64,000 nucleotides of DNA from Oscillatoria sp. SIO1A7 (GTDB lineage: Bacteria > Cyanobacteriota > Cyanobacteriia > Cyanobacteriales > Laspinemataceae), in the NCBI GenBank assembly GCA_010672965.1, contig JAAHFN010000015.1:18727-82726 (forward strand), given 5' to 3'. The notes beneath the pieces are model-generated. The model saw only the letters and a list, made by a program, of their open reading frames with translations, had not been told where the DNA came from and did no database searches. This document shows, one piece after another, positions 32,277-41,156 of the stretch; position 1 is the first letter of the stretch; each line of letters starts with the position of its first letter. The translations under genes were made by a program, and so were the position numbers.

Positions 32277-34244
32277 ATGGCATCGATTCAACCCCTGCCC
32301 GTAGAAGTTGTCAATCTCATCGCCGCCGGTGAAGTTATCGACTCCCTGGCCGCCGCATTGCGAGAACTGGTAGAAAATTCTCTGGATGCGAGGGCTACTC
32401 GAATTGTAGTGTCTCTGTGGCCCGACCTCTGGCGGCTGCAAGTGGCGGACAATGGCACTGGCATGGATTTGCCCAATTTGCAGAAAGCGGCGACGGCTCA
32501 CGCTACTAGCAAAATTCAAGCTTTGGACGATTTGCGCCGAATTACTAGCTTGGGATTTCGCGGCGAAGCGCTCCACAGTTTAGCTCAGTTATCCGATTTG
32601 GAAATTAGAAGCTGCGTGCCTGGAGGCGAAGGGTGGCGCGTAGTTTATAACTCTCAAGGAAAAGGATTGCAGTTGGAACCGGCTGCGATCGCTCCCGGTA
32701 CTGTTGTTACTGTTTCCAACTTGTTTGGCATCTTCCCGGTTCGTCGCAGCTTTACCTCCCCAGCGCAACAGTTACGAATGGTGCAGCTCACTATCGAAAA
32801 AATTGCCCTCTGCCATCCCCAGGTTACTTGGCGAGTAGAAAAAAGCGATCGCCCCTGGTTTGCAATTAGTCCGGGCAAAACCGCAAAACAAATATTGCCC
32901 CAAATTCTCCGTGGCGTCGAACCCAGCGATTTAGAATATTTGTCTTTAGCTCTTGGCAATCCATCGGATCCGCCCGAGAAAAATTATACCCAAGCGATCG
33001 AAGCTACTGAGGCTGGCTCTCAAGAAAAGTCGAGGGAGGATTCTGCTCTAGTTATGGAAGACAGCAGCGCTTATGGCGAGAAGCAGTTTGGGGAAGATTC
33101 TGCTCTAGTTATGGAAGACAGCAGCGCTTATGGCCAGGAGCAGTTTGGCGAGAAGCAGTTTGGCCAGGATTCTGCTCTAGTTATGGAAGACAGCAGCGCT
33201 TATGGCGAGAAGCAGTTTGGGGAAGATTCTGGCCAAACCGATCTAGAAAAAAAATCAACAAGAAATCTACCAAGAGATAATCAAAAAGAAAATAGACTTT
33301 CCTTGGCTATGGGTTTGCCCGATCGCTGCCACCGACGCAGGCCGGATTGGGTGAAGGTGGCGGTAAACGGGCGTTTGGTGCGATCGCCGGAATTGGAACA
33401 AGTAGCTATAGGAGCCTTTGGCCGCACTTTGCCCCGCGATCGCTATCCCTTATGCTTCTTAGACTTGAAAGTTACTGCAGACCAAATTGACTGGAACCGA
33501 CATCCGGCGAAGGAAGAAATTTATTTGCAGAATCTAAGTTGGTGGCAGGAGAAGATTAAAGAAGCTATAGCTCTTGCCCTGCGTCTGAATGCCGAAGCGG
33601 CTCCCGCTGCAGCCCAAGACCGTATCGTCGGCCTGCTCAAAGCTTCGGAAGAAAAAGGCTCTTACCGTTTTGGCCGGTCGCAGCAAGAAAAAGCGAGCAA
33701 TCCGCTCCAATTGCGGGCGATCGCTCAACTCCATAACACTTATATATTAGCCGAACATCCCAGCGGTGTCTGGTTGGTAGAGCAGCACATCGCTCACGAA
33801 CGGATTTTGTACGAGCAATTGCAAGCAAGCTGGCAGCTCGTTCCCCTCGAAGCGCCGGCAATTTTAGCCAACCTATCCAAAGCTCAGCTCGAACAATTGG
33901 AAAGATTGGAATTGGACACGAGCGAATTTGGCGATCGACTTTGGGCAGTACGCAGCGCTCCAGAACTGCTCGTAGAGCGGGAAGACTGCACCGACGCTCT
34001 CTACGAACTGAGCTTAGCCGGAGATTTGGAAGCCGCCCAAGTTGCAACCGCCTGCCGCAGCGCCATCCGCAATGGCACCCCTCTGACTCTGCCAGAGATG
34101 CAAGATATTTTAGACCGATGGCAGCAGACTAGCAATCCCCGCACCTGTCCCCACGGTCGTCCTATTTATTTACCCCTAGAAGAGACAGACCTCGCTCGCT
34201 TTTTCCGCCGCCATTGGGTCATCGGCAAAAGTCATGGAATTTAA
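32277..34244 (+). CDS. mutL: DNA mismatch repair protein MutL
   Basis: A 655-residue protein. The GHKL ATPase domain (1-330) has the N-box ELVENSLDARA, DNGTGM and GFRGEALHSL. The C-terminal domain holds the endonuclease-type motif set: VEQHIAHERILYEQ (here Glu replaces the usual Asp of DQHA), ACR, CPHGRP and FFRRH, so it probably nicks DNA. Residues about 254-320 are three and a half in-frame copies of a 19-residue unit (EDSALVMEDSSAYGEKQFG) inserted within the region between the ATPase subdomains. Its function is to couple mismatch recognition by MutS to strand removal in the cytoplasm. The start fits the family (MASIQPLP). Confidence 0.93.
   Translation: MASIQPLPVEVVNLIAAGEVIDSLAAALRELVENSLDARATRIVVSLWPDLWRLQVADNGTGMDLPNLQKAATAHATSKIQALDDLRRITSLGFRGEALHSLAQLSDLEIRSCVPGGEGWRVVYNSQGKGLQLEPAAIAPGTVVTVSNLFGIFPVRRSFTSPAQQLRMVQLTIEKIALCHPQVTWRVEKSDRPWFAISPGKTAKQILPQILRGVEPSDLEYLSLALGNPSDPPEKNYTQAIEATEAGSQEKSREDSALVMEDSSAYGEKQFGEDSALVMEDSSAYGQEQFGEKQFGQDSALVMEDSSAYGEKQFGEDSGQTDLEKKSTRNLPRDNQKENRLSLAMGLPDRCHRRRPDWVKVAVNGRLVRSPELEQVAIGAFGRTLPRDRYPLCFLDLKVTADQIDWNRHPAKEEIYLQNLSWWQEKIKEAIALALRLNAEAAPAAAQDRIVGLLKASEEKGSYRFGRSQQEKASNPLQLRAIAQLHNTYILAEHPSGVWLVEQHIAHERILYEQLQASWQLVPLEAPAILANLSKAQLEQLERLELDTSEFGDRLWAVRSAPELLVEREDCTDALYELSLAGDLEAAQVATACRSAIRNGTPLTLPEMQDILDRWQQTSNPRTCPHGRPIYLPLEETDLARFFRRHWVIGKSHGI
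33036..33232. repeat. 57-base in-frame minisatellite in mutL
   Basis: The unit GAGGATTCTGCTCTAGTTAT... (57 bases, 19 codons) is repeated three times plus a fragment, with a 15-base internal duplication (CAGGAGCAGTTTGGC) in copy 2. The copies are nearly identical at the DNA level, so the expansion is recent. Confidence 0.9.
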
Positions 34245-34249
34245 TTGAA

Positions 34250-34555
34250 CTGGGCATTGGGCATTGGGCATTGGGCATTGGGCATTGGGAATTGGAAGTC
34301 AAAAGTCAAAAGTCAAAGGTCAAAAGTCAAAAGCCAAAAGTCAAAAGTCAAAGGTCAAAAGTCAAAAGTCAAAGGTCAAAGATCAAAAGTCAAAGGTTAA
34401 TAGTCAAGGGTCAAGGGTCAAAAGTCAAAAGTCAAAAGTCAAAGGTCAAAAGTCAAAGGTTAATAGTCAAGGGTCAAAAGTCAAGGGTCAAAAGTCAAAG
34501 GTCAAAGATCAAAAGTCAAAGGTCAAAAGTCAAAGTTCAAAAGTCAAAGGTTAAT
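34250..34555. repeat. CATTGGG and AAAAGTC heptamer arrays
   Basis: Six ATTGGGC units are followed by about 36 units of 7 bases (AAAAGTC, AAAGGTC, AAGGGTC). The period keeps all frames open, which creates Lys/Ser/Gln-rich pseudo-proteins. A short inverse stretch of the same unit (TTTTGAC) lies at 34638-34665 inside the comF tail. Confidence 0.9.
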
Positions 34556-35351
34556 AGTGAATAGGCGATTGCGCTATACCCTCCGGAGGGCAGGCTACGC
34601 GCCCCGCGAACTGGCGAACGGAGGGAGTGTGTTTCTTCACTTTTGACTTTTGACTTTTGACTTTTACCCCAGTCCCCTTATCCCCTGTCGTCGCGATCGC
34701 AGCTATCCCATAAGTCGATATTCCTTGCCCCTGTAAAACCTCGGCCGCTTCTCGACAGGTGGTGCCGGTGGTATAAACATCGTCGATTAGCAATACGGCA
34801 CCTCGCGGAGGGCGGCGGCGAAATACCTTGCCGACAGATAAAGCGCCGGAAATTTCACGCGATCGCTCTTCTGCAGATAAACCAAACAGAGCTTGCGTCT
34901 GGCGAGTTCGCTCCAGACCTCCTGCCTCCATTGGATAGCCGGTCAAATCGCAAAAACTTTTAGCAATTAATTCCGCTTGGTTGAATCCTCGCTCCTGGAG
35001 TTTTTTCGGGTGCATGGGAATCGGAACAACCGTTAATTTGCCAGCACGGCGATATGGGCTTGAGTTCAGCCATGCTTCGGCCAGAGCTAGACCGAAGAGT
35101 TGACCGAGTTCGGGATGATTCTGGTATTTCATAGCAGCGATCGCCCGTTTCATCACTCCGCCGTATTTCCCCCAGATTAATGCCGGTAGCTTTCCCGACC
35201 AGAACTGCTCCGGCCTAGCAAATTGGCAGCGCATCAACTGCCGATGGCAATATTTGCACAACACCTCCTCTGCAGGGCGATCGCATAAAGGACAGTTCGG
35301 TTTCAAAAATAAATTCAAAAATGGTCTTAGCAATCCAGTCAACTTGCTCAT
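34551..35351 (-). CDS. comF: ComF family phosphoribosyltransferase-like protein
   Basis: A 266-residue protein. The N-terminal zinc-finger has CPLCDRPAEEVLCKYC. The phosphoribosyltransferase fold includes VPIPMHPKKLQERGFNQAEL and the PRPP loop VLLIDDVYTTGTT. ComF proteins are needed for DNA uptake and natural transformation in many bacteria. The family normally ends near the IAAIATT segment. Here the last 35 or so residues (VKVKSQKSKVKKHTP onward) are encoded by the TTTTGAC heptamer repeat and an adjoining inverted repeat, so the native stop has been lost or displaced. The tail is probably tolerated because it follows the folded core. Confidence 0.9.
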   Translation of the reverse strand: MSKLTGLLRPFLNLFLKPNCPLCDRPAEEVLCKYCHRQLMRCQFARPEQFWSGKLPALIWGKYGGVMKRAIAAMKYQNHPELGQLFGLALAEAWLNSSPYRRAGKLTVVPIPMHPKKLQERGFNQAELIAKSFCDLTGYPMEAGGLERTRQTQALFGLSAEERSREISGALSVGKVFRRRPPRGAVLLIDDVYTTGTTCREAAEVLQGQGISTYGIAAIATTGDKGTGVKVKSQKSKVKKHTPSVRQFAGRVACPPEGIAQSPIHY

Positions 35352-35394
35352 CGTTTGCCCCCAATGCTTCTATATATATAGGTAGGGTTTGCTG

Positions 35395-35660
35395 AAAAAG
35401 GCAGAGTGTGGGGAGGGAGAGGGGGGAGTGTGGGGAGAGGGGGAAGAAAGATGGGGGAGTGTGGGGAGTGTGGGGAGAGGGAGAACTGTGGGGAGAGAGG
35501 GGAGAGAGGGGAGAACTTTCAGCACACTTCCCACACCTCGTAGGCGGCCTCCCACACTTCCCACACTTCCCACACCTCCCACCTTTCCCACACTCCCCCC
35601 TCTCCCCACACCTCCCACCCTTCCCACACCCTACACCCCAAACTTCCCAAACCCTACACC
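35395..35660. repeat. Composite G-rich/C-rich array
   Basis: GAGTGTGGGGAGAGGGGGAA units, a core GGGGAGAACTTTCAGCACAC, then CCACACTTCC and CCCTACACC units, with CTCGTAGGCGGCCTCCCAC embedded. It fills the divergence-free gap between comF and the SDR gene. Confidence 0.85.
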
Positions 35661-35665
35661 CTAAT

Positions 35666-36415
35666 TTATAGGGTTGCCCAACCCCCATCGACCAAAATTT
35701 CCTCGCCCAGCATGAAAGAAGAATCGTCGCTCGCTAAGAACAATACGGCTTTGGCAATCTCTTCTGGCTTGCCAAAGCGACCTGCTGGAGTCCGAGCAAT
35801 TACTTGCTGTGCGGCTTGTTCCATTGCCTCTTGGGGCATTTCTATTTTGCTCCAGATCGGCGTTTCAATCGCACCGGGCGCGATCGCATTAACTCGGATT
35901 TTGCGATCGAGGAGTTCGAGGCTAAAGGAGCGCGCCAAAGAGCGAACCGCTGCTTTAGAGGCCGAATAAACGCTCTCGCCCATCATTGCAGTTTGGTCTA
36001 GACAGGTAGTGGTCAAAATAATGCTGCCGCCATCTTTCATAACGGGTTCCAACTTTTGCACCGTGAAAAATGCACCTTTAAGGTTAATGGCCATTTCTTC
36101 ATCAAATCTGGCTTCGGTTACCTGTTTAAAAGGAGCCACTTTCGCTACGCCTGCATTCACGAAGAGAACGTCTATCGAGCCAAAAATTTCCGCAACCCGT
36201 TCGGCAAGGCGATCCAACTCTGCCAAGTTCTTTACATTGGCCAGCACCGGGCTTGCATTGTCCCCAAGCTTTTGAGCGGCTTCTTGCAGGCGAGTTTCAT
36301 TTTGTCCGGTGACTATGACCCGAGCCCCTTCTTCAAGAAAGAGTCGAGCCGTTGCAAATCCAATTCCCGACGTACCACCTGTAATAACAGCAGTTTTCCC
36401 GTTCAATCGAGCCAT
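35666..36415 (-). CDS. Short-chain dehydrogenase/reductase
   Basis: A 249-residue classical SDR. It has the cofactor motif TGGTSGIG (12-19), NAG in LFVNAGV, and the catalytic YSASK pair. The loop after the second strand (VTGQNETRL) lacks the NAD-selecting acidic residue, suggesting NADP(H). The position 13 residues before the catalytic Tyr, normally Ser, is Thr (ILTTTCLDQ), which is unusual and may lower or change activity. The substrate is unknown. The C-terminus (LGEEILVDGGWA) is typical of the family. It is preceded by hisA on the same strand with a 40-base gap. Confidence 0.88.
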   Translation of the reverse strand: MARLNGKTAVITGGTSGIGFATARLFLEEGARVIVTGQNETRLQEAAQKLGDNASPVLANVKNLAELDRLAERVAEIFGSIDVLFVNAGVAKVAPFKQVTEARFDEEMAINLKGAFFTVQKLEPVMKDGGSIILTTTCLDQTAMMGESVYSASKAAVRSLARSFSLELLDRKIRVNAIAPGAIETPIWSKIEMPQEAMEQAAQQVIARTPAGRFGKPEEIAKAVLFLASDDSSFMLGEEILVDGGWATL

Positions 36416-36458
36416 GATTAATATTTGTCAAGATAGCGTTAGATTATCCCCTGTTTTT

Positions 36459-37232
36459 TCAAGCAAAGCTAGAAAGACTAAAATCTGGGGGAATATCCTG
36501 AATTCTACCTTGGCCGATTGCCTGAATCGCATCTTGGAGAGAGACGTCTCCGGTATAAAGAGCGCGACCGACAATAACGCCAGTCACCCCGCTAGGCTCC
36601 AGCGCCAGTAAACTTAGCAAATCAGTAACAGAACTGACGCCTCCAGAGGCAATAATAGGAATTTCTATCGCGCCAGCTAGCTCTCGCAAAGCGGTAATAT
36701 TAGGTCCAGTGAGGGTGCCATCGCGGTGAATATCCGTGTAGATAATAGCAGCCACGCCCAATTGAGCCATTTTCTTTGCCAGGTCTGTGGCTAAAACTTC
36801 GGAAGTTTCCAGCCAGCCACGGGTTGCTACTTTGCCTTTGCGGGCATCGATACCGACAGCTATTTGCGCGGGAAATTCTTGACAGAGTTCGGCGACTAAA
36901 TCGGGATTTTCTACGGCGACGGTGCCCAAAATTGCTCGCTCGACGCCTAGAGCAAGAGTATTGCTTACTGAAGAATAATTGCGCAGTCCGCCACCAACTT
37001 GGACCGGGACGGGAACGGTTTTGGCGATCGCTTCAATTGCTTCTAGATTGCGGGGCTCTCCGGCACGGGCTCCGTCGAGATCTACCAAATGCAGCCTAGT
37101 GGCCCCCTGTTCTACCCATTGCCGCGCCACTGCCACCGGGTCTTCGTTAAATACTTGCGATCGCGAGTAGTCTCCCTGATACAGCCGCACGCAGCGTCCT
37201 TCTAATAAATCGATCGCCGGAATAACATCCAT
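36459..37232 (-). CDS. hisA: Phosphoribosylformimino-AICAR ribotide isomerase HisA
   Basis: A 257-residue TIM-barrel enzyme of histidine biosynthesis, converting ProFAR to [25 protein letters not shown] gives catalytic D8. [12 protein letters not shown] gives the second catalytic Asp. VQVGGGLRN and IIASGGVSS are the phosphate-binding loops. The start at 37232 fits the family; an in-frame ATG at 37250 adds six residues. The length is normal. It probably shares a transcript with the SDR downstream. Confidence 0.95.
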   Translation of the reverse strand: MDVIPAIDLLEGRCVRLYQGDYSRSQVFNEDPVAVARQWVEQGATRLHLVDLDGARAGEPRNLEAIEAIAKTVPVPVQVGGGLRNYSSVSNTLALGVERAILGTVAVENPDLVAELCQEFPAQIAVGIDARKGKVATRGWLETSEVLATDLAKKMAQLGVAAIIYTDIHRDGTLTGPNITALRELAGAIEIPIIASGGVSSVTDLLSLLALEPSGVTGVIVGRALYTGDVSLQDAIQAIGQGRIQDIPPDFSLSSFA

Positions 37233-37271
37233 CGCTATTTCCCCATTCAAGACGATCGCTATTATGCCCTA

Positions 37272-37525
37272 GTTAGGGTTTGGGGTGTGGGGTGTAGGGT
37301 GTGGGGTGTAGGGTGTGGGGTGTGGGGTGTGGGGTGTGTGGGAAGTGTGCGAGGGGTGGGAAGTGTGCGAGGGGTGGGAAGTGTGGGAAGTGTGGGAAGT
37401 GTGGGAGGCCGCCTTGCCGCGAAAGGGCGGCTACGCCTACGAGGTGTGGGAGGTGTGGGAAGAAGGCGCAGAATATTCTCCTCCCCATCCTCCCCCTCTC
37501 CCCACACCTCCCACACTCCCCAATC
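37272..37525. repeat. Composite G-rich/C-rich array
   Basis: GGGTGTGGGGTGTAGGGTGT units, GTGTGCGAGGGGTGGGAA units, a GGCGGCTACGCCTACGAGG core, AGAATATTCTCC, then CTCCCCACACCTCCCACAC. It is flanked by hisA and the protease gene. Confidence 0.85.
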
Positions 37526-37534
37526 TCTCTTTCC

Positions 37535-39811
37535 CTACTGGGATACAGACCAAAAACGTACTTCACCCAAGGTAACTGGAGTTAGATCGCTAACGTCAAT
37601 AGTAAAGCGAAATACTTTTTTGGCACGACGACTGTTTTCCGGGTCAAAAAATTTCAGCTTTACATCCCAGCAGTCGCTGCCATAGCGGCAGAATGGGCTT
37701 TTTTCCACATTAATACTATCCAGTTCCATGCCGTTGGCCACTGCTTGAGAGAAAGCTTGCACGGCTTGGAAAGCATTGGTGGCGGCGAAATTCAGGGCGC
37801 GATCGCGAGCCATCTGCCCTAAATTGCGCAAATCGTAATAAACGCGGTTGAGGAAACTGGTGAGGGAACGGCGCATTATAGTTTCGTCGGCTTCTGCCTG
37901 TTCCGCACTAACCGCTTGCAATGCAGACTCAATTAAAGTGTTGACTTTCCAACCGTACATCCCTCGGGGGGTATTGACTTTGACAACCGGCACGATTTGA
38001 CCGGAAAAGAGCTTAACGGTTTTATCGGTAAGCTTGCCGGGAATACTGACTCGTTCGATATAGTCTTCGTCTCCTGCAGATAAGGTCTGACCGGCCAGCA
38101 TATATTGCATCGTCTCATAGATATTGGCGGCAAATGCTCCCACGGGCTCTATAGCATAAATCGGCGTGAGTTCCAGGTTCAAAGTCCAGATAAGAGATTT
38201 GGCTTCCCACGGGTTGTCTTCCAGATATTCCACCATTTGGCGGGAATCGTAGGGATTGGCGGGAACCTGGGTATTACCCACGGTGACGGCGGGCATAAAT
38301 TGTTTGAAGCTATCGCGGCGGGCTTCGGTGCCGAAATCGTATCCCAAAACTCCCAAGGAGTAAATGAGATTCGATCGCAAGCTGGGAGAAATTTCGCTCG
38401 CCACAATGGCACTACTATTATAGGATTTGCTATTATAAGCATTGCTATCGTAGGTATTGTTGGCAGCGATTCTTTCTTCAAGACTCTTTGCGATTCTCCC
38501 TTGGATATCCTCCGCGATCGCTTCTAGATAATTTTCTCCAGTTCTTGCCTCTGTTGCTTCTCCCATTGTGCTTCGACTCCGCTCAGCCCGAACGGTAGCG
38601 ATCGAAGAACGCTCTTGGACTGGTACTTTATTTCTGCGCAAGTCCATTAGCGCTTCTCCGTCTCCCATCGGCGCTTTTGTTAGGGGAATATTGCTGGTAA
38701 CTTCTCCGGCGATCGCTTCTCCCATTAGCGCTTCTCCGTCTCCCATCGGTGCTTTTGTTAGGGGAATATTGCTGGTAACTTCTCCGGCGATCGCTTCTGC
38801 TGCCAAGGTTTCTTCTGTCAATCGGGTTCCTGTTAGCAGTTCGTAAGCTCCGTAAATATTAATACGTCCCAATAAGCAGCGTTCCGGTTCCTCTACTTCT
38901 TCTGGGTTGCAAGGGATAGCACTATTAGTAAGGGCAGCACGGACAGCTTCGGCATCGGGAGCGGCTCCCCGTTCCAGTTGTAAACTCATCAGCAAAGCTG
39001 CAACGCCCGTGACAATTGGCGTGGCGCAACTGGTGCCTTTTTTGCGGACGGGTTCGTCGGTTCCCGGCTGCGCCCCCAGGACATTTTCTCCCGGTGCAAT
39101 AATCCCTTGAGTGGCATACTTGCCCCCAAAATTACTAATTTTTAATGGTTCCCCCGTATCTTTCATCGCGCCAACGGCCAGAACATTGTCCAAGACTGCG
39201 GGAATGCACCAGCACTCTCCTTTATTGTTGCCAGCGGGAGCGACTATTAGAATATTATTTTGTTGCGCTTGGCGGATGGCTTTGTCTATAAACTCTTGGG
39301 CGATTCCGCTTTGGGTGGGGTGACAAACGCTGCAGTGAATAATGTTAGCCCCTTGTTCGATCGCGGTGCTGATGGCACGGGATATATTGAGGGGGTTAAG
39401 ACCATCATTTATAGAATAGGCGATCGGTATGTTGATAACCGTAGCGCTAGGGGCGATGCCTTCTACGGGAGAATCCGGTTGTCCGCAAATAACACTAATA
39501 ATATGGTTGCCGTGGAAGCGTAGGTAAAGGCTGCCGCGAATATTTTCGTCGGGGACAGCCGCAGCCAGCATTTCTTTTTTTTCCTTGTCGCTTTTATCGC
39601 TATTTTCTATTTCCAGAAAAGTTTCCAGATCTTGGGAGTCGGCTTCTATAGCCTCGGCCCAGTAGGGATCTATGCGAGTGAGATTAGCTCCCTGAAAGCA
39701 AGCGCGTTCTAGTTCTACTGGCCCGTCAAGAACGGCAATTTTGATGCGCCGATCGCCTTTTGTATGCGATCGCAAAGCAGAAAGTCCGGGGATGTCAGCG
39801 AGGTCGGGCAT
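37535..39811 (-). CDS. PatA/PatG-like subtilisin family protease
   Basis: A 758-residue protein starting at MPDLADIPG (ATG 39811); the longer frame upstream is repeat-derived. The S8 protease domain (about 20-330) has the Asp in IAVLDGPVELE, the His in RFHGNHIIS and the Ser in KKGTSCATPIVTGVAA. A linker contains a 26-residue tandem duplication (GEAIAGEVTSNIPLTKAPMG...). The C-terminal ~280 residues (YSLGVLGYDFGTEARRDSF, ending SDLTPVTLGEVRFW) match the domain of unknown function that follows the protease in the cyanobactin enzymes PatA and PatG. These cut and cyclise precursor peptides. No PatD, PatB/C or PatE-like precursor is seen nearby, so its substrate is unknown. Confidence 0.82.
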   Translation of the reverse strand: MPDLADIPGLSALRSHTKGDRRIKIAVLDGPVELERACFQGANLTRIDPYWAEAIEADSQDLETFLEIENSDKSDKEKKEMLAAAVPDENIRGSLYLRFHGNHIISVICGQPDSPVEGIAPSATVINIPIAYSINDGLNPLNISRAISTAIEQGANIIHCSVCHPTQSGIAQEFIDKAIRQAQQNNILIVAPAGNNKGECWCIPAVLDNVLAVGAMKDTGEPLKISNFGGKYATQGIIAPGENVLGAQPGTDEPVRKKGTSCATPIVTGVAALLMSLQLERGAAPDAEAVRAALTNSAIPCNPEEVEEPERCLLGRINIYGAYELLTGTRLTEETLAAEAIAGEVTSNIPLTKAPMGDGEALMGEAIAGEVTSNIPLTKAPMGDGEALMDLRRNKVPVQERSSIATVRAERSRSTMGEATEARTGENYLEAIAEDIQGRIAKSLEERIAANNTYDSNAYNSKSYNSSAIVASEISPSLRSNLIYSLGVLGYDFGTEARRDSFKQFMPAVTVGNTQVPANPYDSRQMVEYLEDNPWEAKSLIWTLNLELTPIYAIEPVGAFAANIYETMQYMLAGQTLSAGDEDYIERVSIPGKLTDKTVKLFSGQIVPVVKVNTPRGMYGWKVNTLIESALQAVSAEQAEADETIMRRSLTSFLNRVYYDLRNLGQMARDRALNFAATNAFQAVQAFSQAVANGMELDSINVEKSPFCRYGSDCWDVKLKFFDPENSRRAKKVFRFTIDVSDLTPVTLGEVRFWSVSQ

Positions 39812-41156
39812 GGTAAGGGTGTAGGGTGTAAGGTGTAGGTGTAGGCAGAAGAGGCAGGAGGGAAGATGGGGCAACTGCGTGCCTAGCTTTTTATGCTTTT
39901 AAAGTCACATTTGGAGATGCGATCGGGAGCATTTCAATTTTGCAAGGGATACATAGGAATGTAGGGAGCGGCCCGGGAACGAAACCCAACAATAGCGACA
40001 GTTTTGTTGGGTTTCGAATGCTCTTCTTTTTATTTAAAATTTGGCTACATACAACTCTTAACTTGTTTGTATTTTAATCTTTTTTTGGACCTCTGTTTGC
40101 ACATTCATTTTTCACTCTATTTCCTACATGGCTCTTATGACATTTAGCTGTATTTTGTCATCCCAGTATAATCACCATACCATATCTCACATTTTCTTTA
40201 CAAGCCCACCTCAAAAAAATACAGAATTTAAATGACAGTAAAAAACACAGCTATATAGCATTTATTTTGGGCCTTGATTGGGTTAAGCCGCGATCGGGTG
40301 ACATCCTAGGCAATATTTCTGAGCTAGACCTTTATATATGCTTCATCTCCTAATAGTCCAATCAACAACCTTAAAAAGAACTGAAACCTTTTTTGGCAGC
40401 TATTATATGCCCAGGAACAATTGTAGTAATACAGGGATAAACTGATAGAAATATGGGGATTAGCCCCTAAGGGGTTAATCCCCATATTTTTATCTAATTG
40501 TTTTATATAACTATAGCAATGATTTTATAGGTTGGGATTCGGTTTATCAATTCAATATTGAAAATATGCTACATTTAAACTTATTAGTATTCTCAATCTA
40601 ATTAACCTGTAGAAAATACTTAGATAAGAATTGCTTGTGGAATGTGGGATTTAATATTTTATTTTGAAAAAGTATGTACGGTACTCAAAAATCTATTTTG
40701 CAGATACAAACTTACTGCTTGACAAAACTAGCTCGGATCTAATAACCGCGATCGCCAAAAATATTCGCAACCTATTCACCATAGCTGATATCCTGCCAGT
40801 CAGGTCAGTATCTGTAGCGGTAAAATGCGATCTAAGTCACTGCCAAAAAACTCGATCGTTTGTTAATAATGCGGTGAACTCCATAATGCATCAATAATTT
40901 TCAGTCGGAAAATTCAATCCGCTCTCAAATCCTTTGCGGTTCATCTGTGCAACATGAGATTCTGGAACTGTTTCTCGCCTGCGAAAAACGCAAGTTTATT
41001 TTTCCAATATATTTTATGCCAAAAATACCAAAACGACATATTGAGTTGCCGATCGTTAACTAATGATTGAAATAATGAGAATAAGAGAATAAGTAATATT
41101 TAGGCAAGACCAAGCCTTCTTCGATAGAATAGGCCATCAGTTCGATAGAGACCATC
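39812..41156. other. AT-rich gene-free region with hairpins
   Basis: CCTACAC units lie next to the protease start. A GAAACCCAACA ... TGTTGGGTTTC hairpin followed by a T-rich tract lies at 39992-40035. From 40020 to 41100 the DNA is clearly more AT-rich than its surroundings. A terminator hairpin is at 40449-40491. A 77-codon frame from TTG at 40664 lacks a ribosome-binding site and family. I see no gene I can support. Confidence 0.55.
40449..40496 (+). terminator. Strong hairpin with T run, no upstream gene
   Basis: ATGGGGATTAGCCCC-TAA-GGGGTTAATCCCCAT followed by ATTTTTATC. It is a near-perfect 15-base stem and a good plus-strand terminator. No protein gene ends upstream, so a non-coding transcript from about 40300 is possible. 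Confidence 0.65.

Noticed and set aside
34214..34564. Lys/Ser/Gln-rich 116-codon frames
   Set aside because: The 7-base AAAAGTC period keeps frames open. They are not proteins.
40664..40897. 77-codon frame from TTG
   Set aside because: No ribosome-binding site and no recognisable domain. It is AT-rich DNA with a random-looking composition.
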